From assembly GCF_000199675.1 (NCBI RefSeq), contig NC_014960.1, positions 1,240,001 through 1,304,000 on the forward strand: DNA of 64,000 bases. Direction: 5' to 3'. Source of the DNA: Anaerolinea thermophila UNI-1. GTDB taxonomy: Bacteria; Chloroflexota; Anaerolineae; Anaerolineales; Anaerolineaceae. Position 1 is the stretch's first letter. Every line of letters begins with the position of its first letter. The notes beneath the pieces were generated by a model that saw only the letters and a program-made list of their open reading frames with translations, did no database searches and was not told the origin of the DNA. Below, in pieces: positions 49,037 to 56,914 of the stretch. A program made the translations under genes and the position numbers.

Positions 49037-51000
49037 GGGGTGAGTGGAATCAGCCAGTAATATCCACCAGCCAGTGGCTGTGCGGAGGGGAGCATTTTCA
49101 GAAGATCCTCGAAGGCTTTCCAATCCCCGGGCAACATGGCGCGGTCAGCACCCCGCATAAATTCCATGCCGGTCTTGTGGATGAGAAGATGGGTAAAGCC
49201 CTGGTTTTTCCATGCTTCCAGGACTTTTCGAGGGCTTGCCAATTGATGATAATCTGCCCTCCAGCGGTCAATCCATGGGTCGGCAGTGCAGAAATCCGGC
49301 GCATAAAAACTGCGGGCTTCCCACAGAAAGAGCACTCTGGAACCTTCAGGCAGGGTTTTGAGTTCCTGCATGGCAAGAAAATAAACGCCGGTTTGATTTT
49401 CCAGATACTCTTGTGGGGAAATTGTGCCCAGTACAACGGGAATGGCTTGAGACCGTACCAGCATGAAACTGTCCTGCCAGAGAGCCAGCCCGCTGACCAG
49501 AAGGACAAGGACGGCGCCAAGTCTGGATAACCGCACTTCCCGCCAGCGGACTTCCTGTAACCATTCCCATCCTATCCCTGCGTTGAGGGCAATCAGCGGG
49601 AGCAGGGCAAAGTAGAGACGAGTCTGCTGAAGGTGTTCATAACGGGCACCTGCCAATCCCACAATTAGCCATAGGAGGAGAAAGGACCATCCGCTGAGTT
49701 TACCGAGTGGTGTACGGCGAATTGCCCACCATCCCGGCAGAGCAAACAACACCAGCAAGGGCCCAATATCCGTTGCTGAACCAGCCGCACCGTCCACGCC
49801 CATCCAGGTGAAGGTGATGGGCGCAAAAAGACGCACCAGCCAGTTCACAGACTCGGGGGGTTGATTCGCAGCGCTTAACCGCCAGGCAGAAAATTCTGCT
49901 GTGGGAAAAAGATAAGGGTAAAGGGGGTTACCGGTCAAAGTCCAGTTTTTCAGCATCCAGGGCAGGAAGGTTGCCAGTGCAATGATCCCTCCCAAAACGA
50001 AAGTCCCCATGAAGCGCCGCTTTTCCGTTGAGAAGAACCAAACTGCCGGGAAGAGCGCCAGGGCAAGAATCCCAGAGGTGTATTTCACACCGACAGCCAG
50101 CCCAATAAACACACTCATCCAGAAATACCAGCGAATCTGTCGGTTTTTCAACCATGTCCAGAACATGCTGAATGCGGCAAATCCAAACAGTGCCGAAAAC
50201 AGGTCGGTATATGCCCAGGCGCTCATCCAGCGGGTGGATGCGCCGCTGAGAACGGCTATAAGGGCAATGATCCCCCCCGCTTGATTGGATGAAGTAGGGA
50301 ACAATTCTTTGAGGATTTCTTTGCTCCATCCCCACAAACCCAGCCAGAATACCACAGCCATCATCCACGAGAACACCGTTGCGCTTTGGGGATTAAACAA
50401 TTCCATTGCCCAGGTGTACAGCATCTCGGCCAGTTGCGGATGTCCCCAGTACGGGTTCTCGGGTACAACCAGAAGTTTTCCGGATCTTAAATATTGTTGA
50501 GGGAGTGCTAGATGATAGGTTAAAGCGTCATATTTTGCCGGGGAGGCCAGAGCAATCCAGAGTTGAACAAGAACTAATAGAAGAGCAATACCTCCGAGCA
50601 CTTTTTCAAATCGAGAAGTAAGTTTCCAACTGTCGTTCCACTTTAAGGACGCAAACCATTCCCGTGTCCACTTATGAAGAGGAAAAAAAAGAAGAAAGGG
50701 TATCCAGAAAAGCCAGGTGGAATACCCTATGGTTAACCCGATGCCAAGCCAGAATATTCCCCAAATTCCTGCTCCCAGTGCTGTTTCAATAGCCCAGTGA
50801 GACAGTCCTCCAGACGTAGAGCGGGGAAGAAGAAGGGCACCGCTTGTGCCGCACAATGCGATCATGCCACCAGCGGTAAGAATGGCGAAAACAGCCTGAA
50901 AGATACTCCGGATTTCATCAGGGGACACGGGCTTATGAAAAAGATAATATCCACCAAGGACAAGTAGAAACCAAAGAAAGGTGACCCAAAATCGCTTCAT
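49033..51000 (-). CDS. Large GT-C-type polytopic membrane protein 8
   Basis: The 655-residue protein has thirteen or more hydrophobic helices. A characteristic loop reads LASPAKYDALTYHLALPQQYLRSGKLLVVPENPYWGHPQLAEMLYTWAMELF (residues about 156-207), a pattern seen in bacterial GT39-like families of unknown specificity. A shorter C-terminal outer domain (LPEGSRVLFLWEARSFYAPDF...HLLIHKTGMEFMRG) follows. The ATG at 51000 gives a start directly before the first helix. It is transcribed away from the soluble kinase gene from the shared promoter region near 51070. Confidence 0.78.
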   Translation of the reverse strand: MKRFWVTFLWFLLVLGGYYLFHKPVSPDEIRSIFQAVFAILTAGGMIALCGTSGALLLPRSTSGGLSHWAIETALGAGIWGIFWLGIGLTIGYSTWLFWIPFLLFFPLHKWTREWFASLKWNDSWKLTSRFEKVLGGIALLLVLVQLWIALASPAKYDALTYHLALPQQYLRSGKLLVVPENPYWGHPQLAEMLYTWAMELFNPQSATVFSWMMAVVFWLGLWGWSKEILKELFPTSSNQAGGIIALIAVLSGASTRWMSAWAYTDLFSALFGFAAFSMFWTWLKNRQIRWYFWMSVFIGLAVGVKYTSGILALALFPAVWFFSTEKRRFMGTFVLGGIIALATFLPWMLKNWTLTGNPLYPYLFPTAEFSAWRLSAANQPPESVNWLVRLFAPITFTWMGVDGAAGSATDIGPLLVLFALPGWWAIRRTPLGKLSGWSFLLLWLIVGLAGARYEHLQQTRLYFALLPLIALNAGIGWEWLQEVRWREVRLSRLGAVLVLLVSGLALWQDSFMLVRSQAIPVVLGTISPQEYLENQTGVYFLAMQELKTLPEGSRVLFLWEARSFYAPDFCTADPWIDRWRADYHQLASPRKVLEAWKNQGFTHLLIHKTGMEFMRGADRAMLPGDWKAFEDLLKMLPSAQPLAGGYYWLIPLTP

Positions 51001-51049
51001 GGTATAGAATTGGAGCAGAGCAGAACAGTTTGAGCGAGAAGAGAATGAT

Positions 51050-51081
51050 TTGCCTGTATAAACCACTCATAGTATACTATG
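51050..51081. promoter_or_regulatory. Bidirectional promoter with palindromic -10 region
   Basis: CATAGTATACTATG (51068-51081) is a perfect 14-base palindrome holding TATACT on both strands (forward 51073-51078, reverse 51071-51076). On the forward strand TTGCCT (51050-51055) sits 17 bases upstream. The forward -10 serves the kinase operon and the reverse one the membrane-protein gene. The reverse-strand -35 is not obvious. Confidence 0.6.
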
Positions 51082-51124
51082 AACGTTTGAACGTGCCCTT
51101 ATATCAAGAGCAGGAGAAATACCT

Positions 51125-52201
51125 ATGGCACTTCAGGTCCCCAATGCCGGAGTAGAAGAAAATCCGTGGGAAGCCTTCTTAAAGGAACTTGACAATGAGT
51201 ATGAACAGGCTCAGCGTACCTTGAAAGAGGTTTCCCTTATGTTAACTCAGAGCCAGGCAGAACTGGCGAAATTGACGCAGCGCAATGCCAGCATCACGGC
51301 GCATCTCCAACAGGTACAGGCGCAATTTGACACCATGCCCCGTAGCGACATCAAAATGGCATACAATGCCGCCCTGGATGCGCAACAGCGTCTGCTGGTG
51401 ATGCGCGGTCAACTGGATAAACTTCAGAACGATGAAGAAGCACTCCGGCGGTATGTCACGTTAATTGAAAAGGTTCGTCAAATACTTCCGATGGCGGGCA
51501 GGGGGGGCAAAATTTCCGGAAAAGGGTATTCTGGAAGCGGTTCTGCCATGCTGGAGATGGTAATTAATGCCCAGGAGGCAGAGCGTCAACGCCTCTCCCG
51601 CCAGATGCACGATGGGCCTGCTCAGGCGCTTTCCAATTTCATCGTCCAGACGGAAATTGTTGCCCGCTTGCTGGATATTGACCAGGCTCGCGCTAAAGAA
51701 GAGATGGCAAGCCTGAAAGACGCCGCAACCAGTACCTTCAAGCAGGTGCGTACGTTCATTTTTGAGTTACGTCCGATGATGCTGGACGACTTGGGATTGT
51801 TCCCAACCATCAAACGATATCTGGAAAGTCTCAAAGAACAGACTGGCTGTGATATTAACATCAATATCAAGGGCAGTGAGCGGCGCTACCAATCCTTCCT
51901 TGAGGTGATGATTTTCCGTGCCATTCAGGAACTGGTTGGCAATGCATACCGTCACAATCAGGAGTCGCCGCGCGTGCAGATTACGGTAAGTCTTGTGGCT
52001 GATGATACCACTTTGCGCGTTTCGGTAAGTGATAACGGCAAAGGCTTTGACCCGGAGGCTGTGGAAAAATCGAGTTCTTTAGGGCTGAAACTTATCCGCG
52101 AACGAGTTGAACTTTTGGGAGGCTACATGGAAATTGATGCAGGTATTGGACGTGGGGCGCGCATCACCTTCCAGGTGCCTATTCTCGAAGCGGAGGCATA
52201 A
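51125..52201 (+). CDS. DegS-like soluble sensor histidine kinase
   Basis: The 358-residue protein lacks membrane segments. Residues about 15-115 form long coiled-coil helices (LDNEYEQAQRTLKEVSLMLTQSQAELAKL). HisKA_3 dimerisation follows with H162 in ERQRLSRQMHDGPAQALSNF, then VRTFIFELRPMMLDDLGLFPTIKRYL, and a HATPase domain with ELVGNAYRHNQ, VSDNGKGFDPEAV and SLGLKLIRERVELLGG (about 265-350). This is the NarL-partner kinase class; the plan resembles DegS. No response regulator is encoded nearby. AGGAG precedes the ATG. The gene is followed after 33 bases by phosphofructokinase, so this kinase appears to be co-transcribed with glycolytic genes. Confidence 0.93.
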   Translation: MALQVPNAGVEENPWEAFLKELDNEYEQAQRTLKEVSLMLTQSQAELAKLTQRNASITAHLQQVQAQFDTMPRSDIKMAYNAALDAQQRLLVMRGQLDKLQNDEEALRRYVTLIEKVRQILPMAGRGGKISGKGYSGSGSAMLEMVINAQEAERQRLSRQMHDGPAQALSNFIVQTEIVARLLDIDQARAKEEMASLKDAATSTFKQVRTFIFELRPMMLDDLGLFPTIKRYLESLKEQTGCDININIKGSERRYQSFLEVMIFRAIQELVGNAYRHNQESPRVQITVSLVADDTTLRVSVSDNGKGFDPEAVEKSSSLGLKLIRERVELLGGYMEIDAGIGRGARITFQVPILEAEA

Positions 52202-52234
52202 TTTTTCTCATCATTACCATCACAGGAGGACTGC

Positions 52235-53404
52235 ATGACAAAAACGATTGGTATCTTAACAGGCGGTGGGGATGTCCCTGGATTGAACCCTGCCATTAAG
52301 TCCGTGGCGATGGGCGCATTTGAAATGGGCTATCGTGTCCTTGGAATTCGCCGCGGTTGGGGTGGTCTGTTAAATTACAATCTGGATGAGCCTTCCACCC
52401 ATGATTATTACATTAAGGAATTGACGCGCGACTCGGTTCGTACGATTGACCGTACAGGCGGTACCTTCCTGCATACCTCGCGCACCAATCCTCAGAAAGT
52501 TTCACCAAAAAGCACCCCTGATTTCCTGAAAAATTCAAAATGGGGAAAGCCTATCAAAGACTCTGAGGATATGGATTACACCGATTATGTTATGAAGGTC
52601 ATTTCTCATCTGGGAATTGACGTGCTGGTGCCCATTGGTGGCGATGATACGCTGTCATTCGCGGTGCGTTTGCACCGTGAAGGGGTTCCGGTGGTTGCCA
52701 TTCCTAAAACTATGGACAACGATGTTTTCGGCACCGATTACTGTATCGGATTCTCCACAGCGGTTACCCGTTCAGTCGAGTTCATTACCAACATGCGCAC
52801 CAGTGTTGGTTCCCATGAACGAATTGGCGTAATTGAACTGTTTGGACGTAATTCTGGTGAAACCAGTTTGATCAGTGCCTACCTTGCTTATGTGGATCGA
52901 GCGATAATCAGTGAAGTGCCCTTCAATATCGAGAAACTGGCGAATTTCCTGCTGGAAGATAAGCGCAATAATCCCTCGAATTATGCCATCATGACCATTT
53001 CCGAAGGTGCAATCATGGAAGGTGGCGAGATTATCGAATCCGGTGAAGCCGATGCCTATGGACATCGCAAACTGGGTGGTATTGGTCTGATTACCGCTGA
53101 GATGATTAAGAAGATCACCGGGCAAAACATCATGTACCAGCAGTTGGGTTACCTGATGCGCTCCGGCGCGCCCGATTCACTCGACCGTATGGTTGCGATG
53201 TCCTTCGGCAATCTGGCAATTCAGTTGATTCGCCGAAATGAGACCGGCAAGATGGTGGCTCTCCATGGCGGTAAGTACACCACTGTTCCGGTGGAAATGG
53301 TGCTGGCGGGAAAGAAACGAGTGGATGTCGCTTCGTTCTATGATATTGAACAGTACCGTCCGCGTGTCAAGGATTTCATGGGCGTGCCCATGTTCTTGAG
53401 TTGA
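52235..53404 (+). CDS. pfp: 6-phosphofructokinase, PPi-type signature
   Basis: The 389-residue protein is a family A phosphofructokinase. Motifs: GILTGGGDVPGLNPAIKS at the N-terminus, PIGGDDTLSFA, PKTMDNDVFGTDYCIGFSTAV, and GSHERIGVIELFGRNSGETS. Two residues that decide the phosphoryl donor favour pyrophosphate: D138 in GGDD (Gly in ATP enzymes) and K158 in PKTMDND (Gly in ATP enzymes). The predicted reaction is reversible conversion of fructose-6-phosphate and PPi to fructose-1,6-bisphosphate and phosphate. GGAGG lies before the ATG. It is flanked by a histidine kinase gene and class II aldolase in one operon. Confidence 0.93.
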   Translation: MTKTIGILTGGGDVPGLNPAIKSVAMGAFEMGYRVLGIRRGWGGLLNYNLDEPSTHDYYIKELTRDSVRTIDRTGGTFLHTSRTNPQKVSPKSTPDFLKNSKWGKPIKDSEDMDYTDYVMKVISHLGIDVLVPIGGDDTLSFAVRLHREGVPVVAIPKTMDNDVFGTDYCIGFSTAVTRSVEFITNMRTSVGSHERIGVIELFGRNSGETSLISAYLAYVDRAIISEVPFNIEKLANFLLEDKRNNPSNYAIMTISEGAIMEGGEIIESGEADAYGHRKLGGIGLITAEMIKKITGQNIMYQQLGYLMRSGAPDSLDRMVAMSFGNLAIQLIRRNETGKMVALHGGKYTTVPVEMVLAGKKRVDVASFYDIEQYRPRVKDFMGVPMFLS

Positions 53405-53424
53405 CCTTTAGAAGGAGTAGAGAG

Positions 53425-54375
53425 ATGATTGTTACCACGAAAAAATTATTCGAAGCCGCCTACGGTAAATATGCCATTGGCGCATACAACATCAATAACC
53501 TGGAACAATGCATGGGGCTTTTCCGGGGCAATCTTGAAAGTCAGGCTCCGTTCATTATCCAGATCAGCAAGGGAGCGCGCAAATACACCGATAAGCGCAT
53601 GCTCGAAGCCATTATCCGCGCAGCCGATGAGATTTTCCCTGATGCTATCTTTGCAGTGCATCTTGATCATGGCGATGAAGAGACCTGCATGGATGCTATC
53701 GAGAGCGGTTTTTATTCCTCGGTAATGATTGATGCCAGCCATGAGGATTTCGAAACCAATATTGCCATTACCCGCCGGGTGGTTGAAGCCGCCCATGCCC
53801 GTGGCATTGTGGTGGAAGCCGAACTTGGGCAGTTAGGGGGTGTGGAAGAGCATGTGAGCGTGGATGAATCCAATGCTAAACTCACCGACCCCGACAACGC
53901 CAAAGAGTTTGTTGAGCGCACCGGGTGCGATTCTCTGGCAGTAGCTATTGGCACCAGCCACGGCGCTTTCAAGTTCACAGGTAATCAAACTTTGCGTTTC
54001 GATGTGCTGGCGGAAATCCAGAAGCGCCTGCCGGGCTTCCCTCTGGTCATGCATGGGTCTTCTTCGGTGCCCCAGGAAGAAGTGGAGCGAATTAACCGCG
54101 CGGGTGGCAACCTGAAAGGCGCCAAAGGGGTGGATGAGAATCAGTTCCGACGCGCGGCTGAATTGGGTGTCACCAAGGTGAATATTGACACTGATGGACG
54201 TCTGGTGTGGACGCGCGTCCATCGTGAATACTTCCGCGATCATCCCGAAGAAATTGACATGCGTCCGATTGGCAAGATTTTCATGGCAGAGTACGCCAAG
54301 TTCATTGCCCACAAGAATGAAAAACTCGGCAGCGCCGGACGCTTACCGGAAGTGCGTGCTCTGTTAGGGAAATAA
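53425..54375 (+). CDS. fba: Class II fructose-bisphosphate aldolase
   Basis: The 316-residue zinc-dependent aldolase cleaves fructose-1,6-bisphosphate to glyceraldehyde-3-phosphate and dihydroxyacetone phosphate. Conserved blocks: YAIGAYNINNLEQ near the start, AVHLDHGDEETCMDAIESGFYSSVMIDASH (zinc His and neighbouring Asp, residues about 80-110), VEAELGQLGGVEEHV, IGTSHGAFKF and LVMHGSSSVP, TKVNIDTDGRLVW. The ATG at 53425 is set by GAAGGAG eight bases upstream. It directly follows the phosphofructokinase gene (20 bases), so the two catalyse consecutive glycolytic steps. A terminator follows. Confidence 0.96.
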   Translation: MIVTTKKLFEAAYGKYAIGAYNINNLEQCMGLFRGNLESQAPFIIQISKGARKYTDKRMLEAIIRAADEIFPDAIFAVHLDHGDEETCMDAIESGFYSSVMIDASHEDFETNIAITRRVVEAAHARGIVVEAELGQLGGVEEHVSVDESNAKLTDPDNAKEFVERTGCDSLAVAIGTSHGAFKFTGNQTLRFDVLAEIQKRLPGFPLVMHGSSSVPQEEVERINRAGGNLKGAKGVDENQFRRAAELGVTKVNIDTDGRLVWTRVHREYFRDHPEEIDMRPIGKIFMAEYAKFIAHKNEKLGSAGRLPEVRALLGK

Positions 54376-54396
54376 CCTTGTTTCAGCAAGTCACGA

Positions 54397-54431
54397 CACA
54401 GCCCGGGAATTTTACCGGGCTGTGTTAATCT
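54397..54431 (+). terminator. Terminator of the kinase-pfp-fba operon
   Basis: CACAGCCCGG (54397-54406) pairs with CCGGGCTGTG (54415-54424) around an eight-base loop, followed by TTAATCTT. The stem has ten perfect pairs; the T tail is weak but the position just past the aldolase stop fits termination. Confidence 0.78.
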
Positions 54432-54444
54432 TTGGAGGTGAAGA

Positions 54445-54975
54445 ATGCCTGCTTCAGATCAGGGAGTCCATTTGCCTCGCTATAAAGTCATCCCGCGTAC
54501 ACTCATTTTCCTGGTGCATGGTGAGGAAATATTGCTCATCAGAGGTGCGCCGACCAAGCGTTTGTGGGCAAATCGTTACAATGGTTTGGGAGGTCATGTT
54601 GAGCATGGAGAAGATCCATTGTCGGCGGCAAAAAGAGAGTTAAGGGAAGAAGCCGGTGTGGAAAATGTACGACTTCATGGCATAGGGGTGCTTATGGTGG
54701 ACGTTCAGGCAGATACGGGGGTGTGTATTTTTGTCTTTCGTGGCGAGGTCAGAGAAAAATTTTCCTGGCAGTCTGAAGAAGGAACTCTGGAATGGGTGTC
54801 CTGGAAAGATGTGCAAAAACTCCCTCTGGTAGAGGACCTTCCCCAAATCCTGCCCCGTGTTCTGGCATGGCAACAGGGGGATCCTCCATTTTGGGCAATC
54901 TCGCGTTATGAAAATGAGCAATTAATGGTGCATTTTCATTCGGAAGAAGGGGATTCTTCACTTTTGCGTTCGTAG
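54445..54975 (+). CDS. Nudix hydrolase, MutT-like
   Basis: The 176-residue protein has an intact Nudix box GGHVEHGEDPLSAAKRELREEAGVEN (residues about 52-77), preceded by TLIFLVHGEEILLIRGAPTKRLWANRYNGLG. The W-x-x-x-Y-N-G-L-G-G-H stretch is typical of 8-oxo-dGTP diphosphatase-like (MutT/YtkD-type) proteins. The substrate is unproven. GGAGGTGAAG gives a strong ribosome-binding site. Its last 40 bases overlap the convergent rsmD gene. Confidence 0.92.
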   Translation: MPASDQGVHLPRYKVIPRTLIFLVHGEEILLIRGAPTKRLWANRYNGLGGHVEHGEDPLSAAKRELREEAGVENVRLHGIGVLMVDVQADTGVCIFVFRGEVREKFSWQSEEGTLEWVSWKDVQKLPLVEDLPQILPRVLAWQQGDPPFWAISRYENEQLMVHFHSEEGDSSLLRS

Positions 54976-55517
54976 AAGATCAGCAGCGTGTTCCCATACC
55001 GCCGTTGTTCGAATTCCTCCAGGTGTTGGAGGGACTGAGGCGAATATTCTACGGGGTCGATTTGGACAATTACCCAGCCGTCTTCGGAAAGCCATTCGAC
55101 GTGATTGTCCACTGTAGCGAGAGCTTTTTCCCATAACCCTTTGTATTGGGGTGGAGCGATGAAAATATAGTCAAATTGCCGGTCTGCAGGACGACTCAGC
55201 AGCGTGAAAGCATCTCCCTGTAGTACCTGAGCGCGTTCCTGCAAACGGGTCAGCTCCAGATTAGTGCGGATGGTTTGGACAGCCACGCGGTGTAAATCAA
55301 TAAAACGGCAGAAATTCGCGCCGCGGCTGAGGGCTTCAATGCCGACGCTTCCTGTTCCACCAAACATATCCAGAAACGTTGCGCCGTAAATATCCCCGCC
55401 GAGGATATTGAACAGTGCCTCTTTCACCATGTCGGTGATCGGGCGGGTGATATCTCCCGGCACACTCTTCAGACGCGTTCCACGCGCTTTACCACTGATA
55501 ATTCTCGGATTGCTCAC
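54936..55517 (-). CDS. rsmD: RsmD-type 16S rRNA (guanine-N2)-methyltransferase
   Basis: The 193-residue protein matches RsmD, which methylates G966 of 16S rRNA using S-adenosylmethionine. Visible: NPRIISGKARGTRLKSVPGDITRPITDMVKEALFNIL at the N-terminus, the cofactor loop FLDMFGGTGSVGIEALSRGA, and FDYIFIAPPQYKGLW as motif IV (A-P-P-Q-Y in place of the more common D-P-P-Y). The GTG at 55517 is chosen because GAGGTG lies eight bases upstream and it gives the family length; an in-frame GTG at 55526 is possible. It ends a minus-strand run and overlaps the Nudix gene by 40 bases. Confidence 0.9.
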   Translation of the reverse strand: MSNPRIISGKARGTRLKSVPGDITRPITDMVKEALFNILGGDIYGATFLDMFGGTGSVGIEALSRGANFCRFIDLHRVAVQTIRTNLELTRLQERAQVLQGDAFTLLSRPADRQFDYIFIAPPQYKGLWEKALATVDNHVEWLSEDGWVIVQIDPVEYSPQSLQHLEEFEQRRYGNTLLIFYERKSEESPSSE

Positions 55518-55527
55518 AAGCCACACC

Positions 55528-56532
55528 TCATGGGGGAGAGATTTGCTCGACTGCCTGCCGCACTGCCAGAATATTCCCATTAGGGGCTATCACGGGCAAC
55601 ACGCAACCTGTACCCAGGATGAAGCGCTCCCCTTCGGTGGACAGAATAGCCTCGCGGGCTTCTTCGAATACTGCTTCGGGTGTACCCAGTACCAGGGTTT
55701 CCCATTGACGCAAGCCTCCACAAATCACCCCGGAATACGTTTGTTTGGCTTCGCTGAGCGATGGAGACGTTTGACGATCATGCCAGTTGAGCACTGTGCA
55801 TGGATAGTCTGCCACTTTGTTGAACATTACCTCATTCCCATGCAGGTGGATGATATTCAACCACCATCCTTTGACGGCTTCCAGAACGCGCAAGTCGTAA
55901 TACCGCCCAAATGTCTCAAACTCTTCTTCAGAAAGAAGCCCGTATTGGGCGTGTTGAACGGCATAAAAAATCCCGTCAATGGCAGTTTTACGCAGTTCTT
56001 CGATGAAGCGAATGGTTACCTGAGTGATGCGCTCCAAGCCGGCGTGTAAGGCTTCGGGGTAACGACGCAGGTGAATCAGCAGGTTCTCTTGCCCAATCAG
56101 ATTTTTGGCTTGCGCCAAAGGGCTGAAGATGGTCTGCACCACCGGGGTATGCGGGGCAAATTCGGCGGTCAGGATGCGCACACAATGAATCTGGTCTCCC
56201 AAATGCCCGCTGGTTGGATCCAACAAGGGGAGTTTAGCCCAGTCTTCAGGTTGTTGAATAACCCGGCGGGTGTACTCCCGTGTGCCTTCCGGATGACCGC
56301 GCCATTCGTCTTCTGCGCCCCAATCTTTCAGGCAGAACGATGAGGCAGGGGTTACTTTGATGAAGTCGAAGTCATACAACCGTTGGAAAGCCGCCGTTGC
56401 CGCCGCAAGCCCTTCGGGGGTCTGATCGTCAACAGGAAAGTGACGCCACAGGGCTACCGGCACACGGTCAGGAATCTCGCCGGATAGACAGGTTTCAAGG
56501 CGCTCACGATGGCTGATGGTTGTGCGAGACAT
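55528..56532 (-). CDS. Uroporphyrinogen decarboxylase family protein
   Basis: The 334-residue protein belongs to the URO-D superfamily: RERLETCLSGEIPDRVPVALWRHFP at the N-terminus, VVQTIFSPLAQAKNLIG, DGIFYAVQHAQYGLLSEEEFETFGRYYDLRVLEAVKG, IIHLHGNEVMFNKVADYPCTVLNWHDR and LGTGCVLPVIAPNGNI. The family includes heme-pathway HemE and corrinoid methyltransferases such as MtaA. The H-L-H-G and G-T-G-C-V-L-P features suggest the methyltransferase-like branch rather than HemE. Exact reaction unknown. It lies six bases after the TPR gene and ten bases before rsmD. Confidence 0.85.
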   Translation of the reverse strand: MSRTTISHRERLETCLSGEIPDRVPVALWRHFPVDDQTPEGLAAATAAFQRLYDFDFIKVTPASSFCLKDWGAEDEWRGHPEGTREYTRRVIQQPEDWAKLPLLDPTSGHLGDQIHCVRILTAEFAPHTPVVQTIFSPLAQAKNLIGQENLLIHLRRYPEALHAGLERITQVTIRFIEELRKTAIDGIFYAVQHAQYGLLSEEEFETFGRYYDLRVLEAVKGWWLNIIHLHGNEVMFNKVADYPCTVLNWHDRQTSPSLSEAKQTYSGVICGGLRQWETLVLGTPEAVFEEAREAILSTEGERFILGTGCVLPVIAPNGNILAVRQAVEQISPP

Positions 56533-56538
56533 AGGTTT

Positions 56539-56892
56539 TTACCGATCCAGATTCCAGTTACCCGTGCGGATGCGGTTGATGTGTCCCTTGATCAGACGTT
56601 GAATCATTGATGCGCGCACGTGGTCATCAATGGCACCTGCCGCGTTTGAGGCTTTCTCAAATATCTCAACGGCTTCCTGAGAGCGTCCTGCGGCAAGCAG
56701 ATTCAATCCCAGCGCATACAAGGCTTCCGGATCGTTCGCATTGGTCTCCAGTGCCTTTCGGAAGTCTTCCTCAGCGGCTTTGTAATTTCCACGGGCGTAG
56801 TATAACCATCCTCGTGTTAAGAACTCTGCCGGTGTAGCAGGGGTTAACGTGTCCGGATTCAGGGCAACAGGTTGAGAAGCGGATTTTGCCAT
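56539..56892 (-). CDS. Small TPR protein
   Basis: The 117-residue protein contains about two tetratricopeptide repeats (AEFLTRGWLYYARGNYKAAEEDFRKALETNANDPEALYALGLNLLAAGRSQEAVEIFEKA, residues about 22-82), a helical protein-interaction scaffold. There is no signal peptide or membrane segment. It sits 22 bases after the chelatase-I-like gene and six before the URO-D-family gene, so it is an operon member; a partner cannot be named. Confidence 0.88.
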   Translation of the reverse strand: MAKSASQPVALNPDTLTPATPAEFLTRGWLYYARGNYKAAEEDFRKALETNANDPEALYALGLNLLAAGRSQEAVEIFEKASNAAGAIDDHVRASMIQRLIKGHINRIRTGNWNLDR

Positions 56893-56914
56893 ACATGCAC
56901 CTCCCGTGCCAAAC

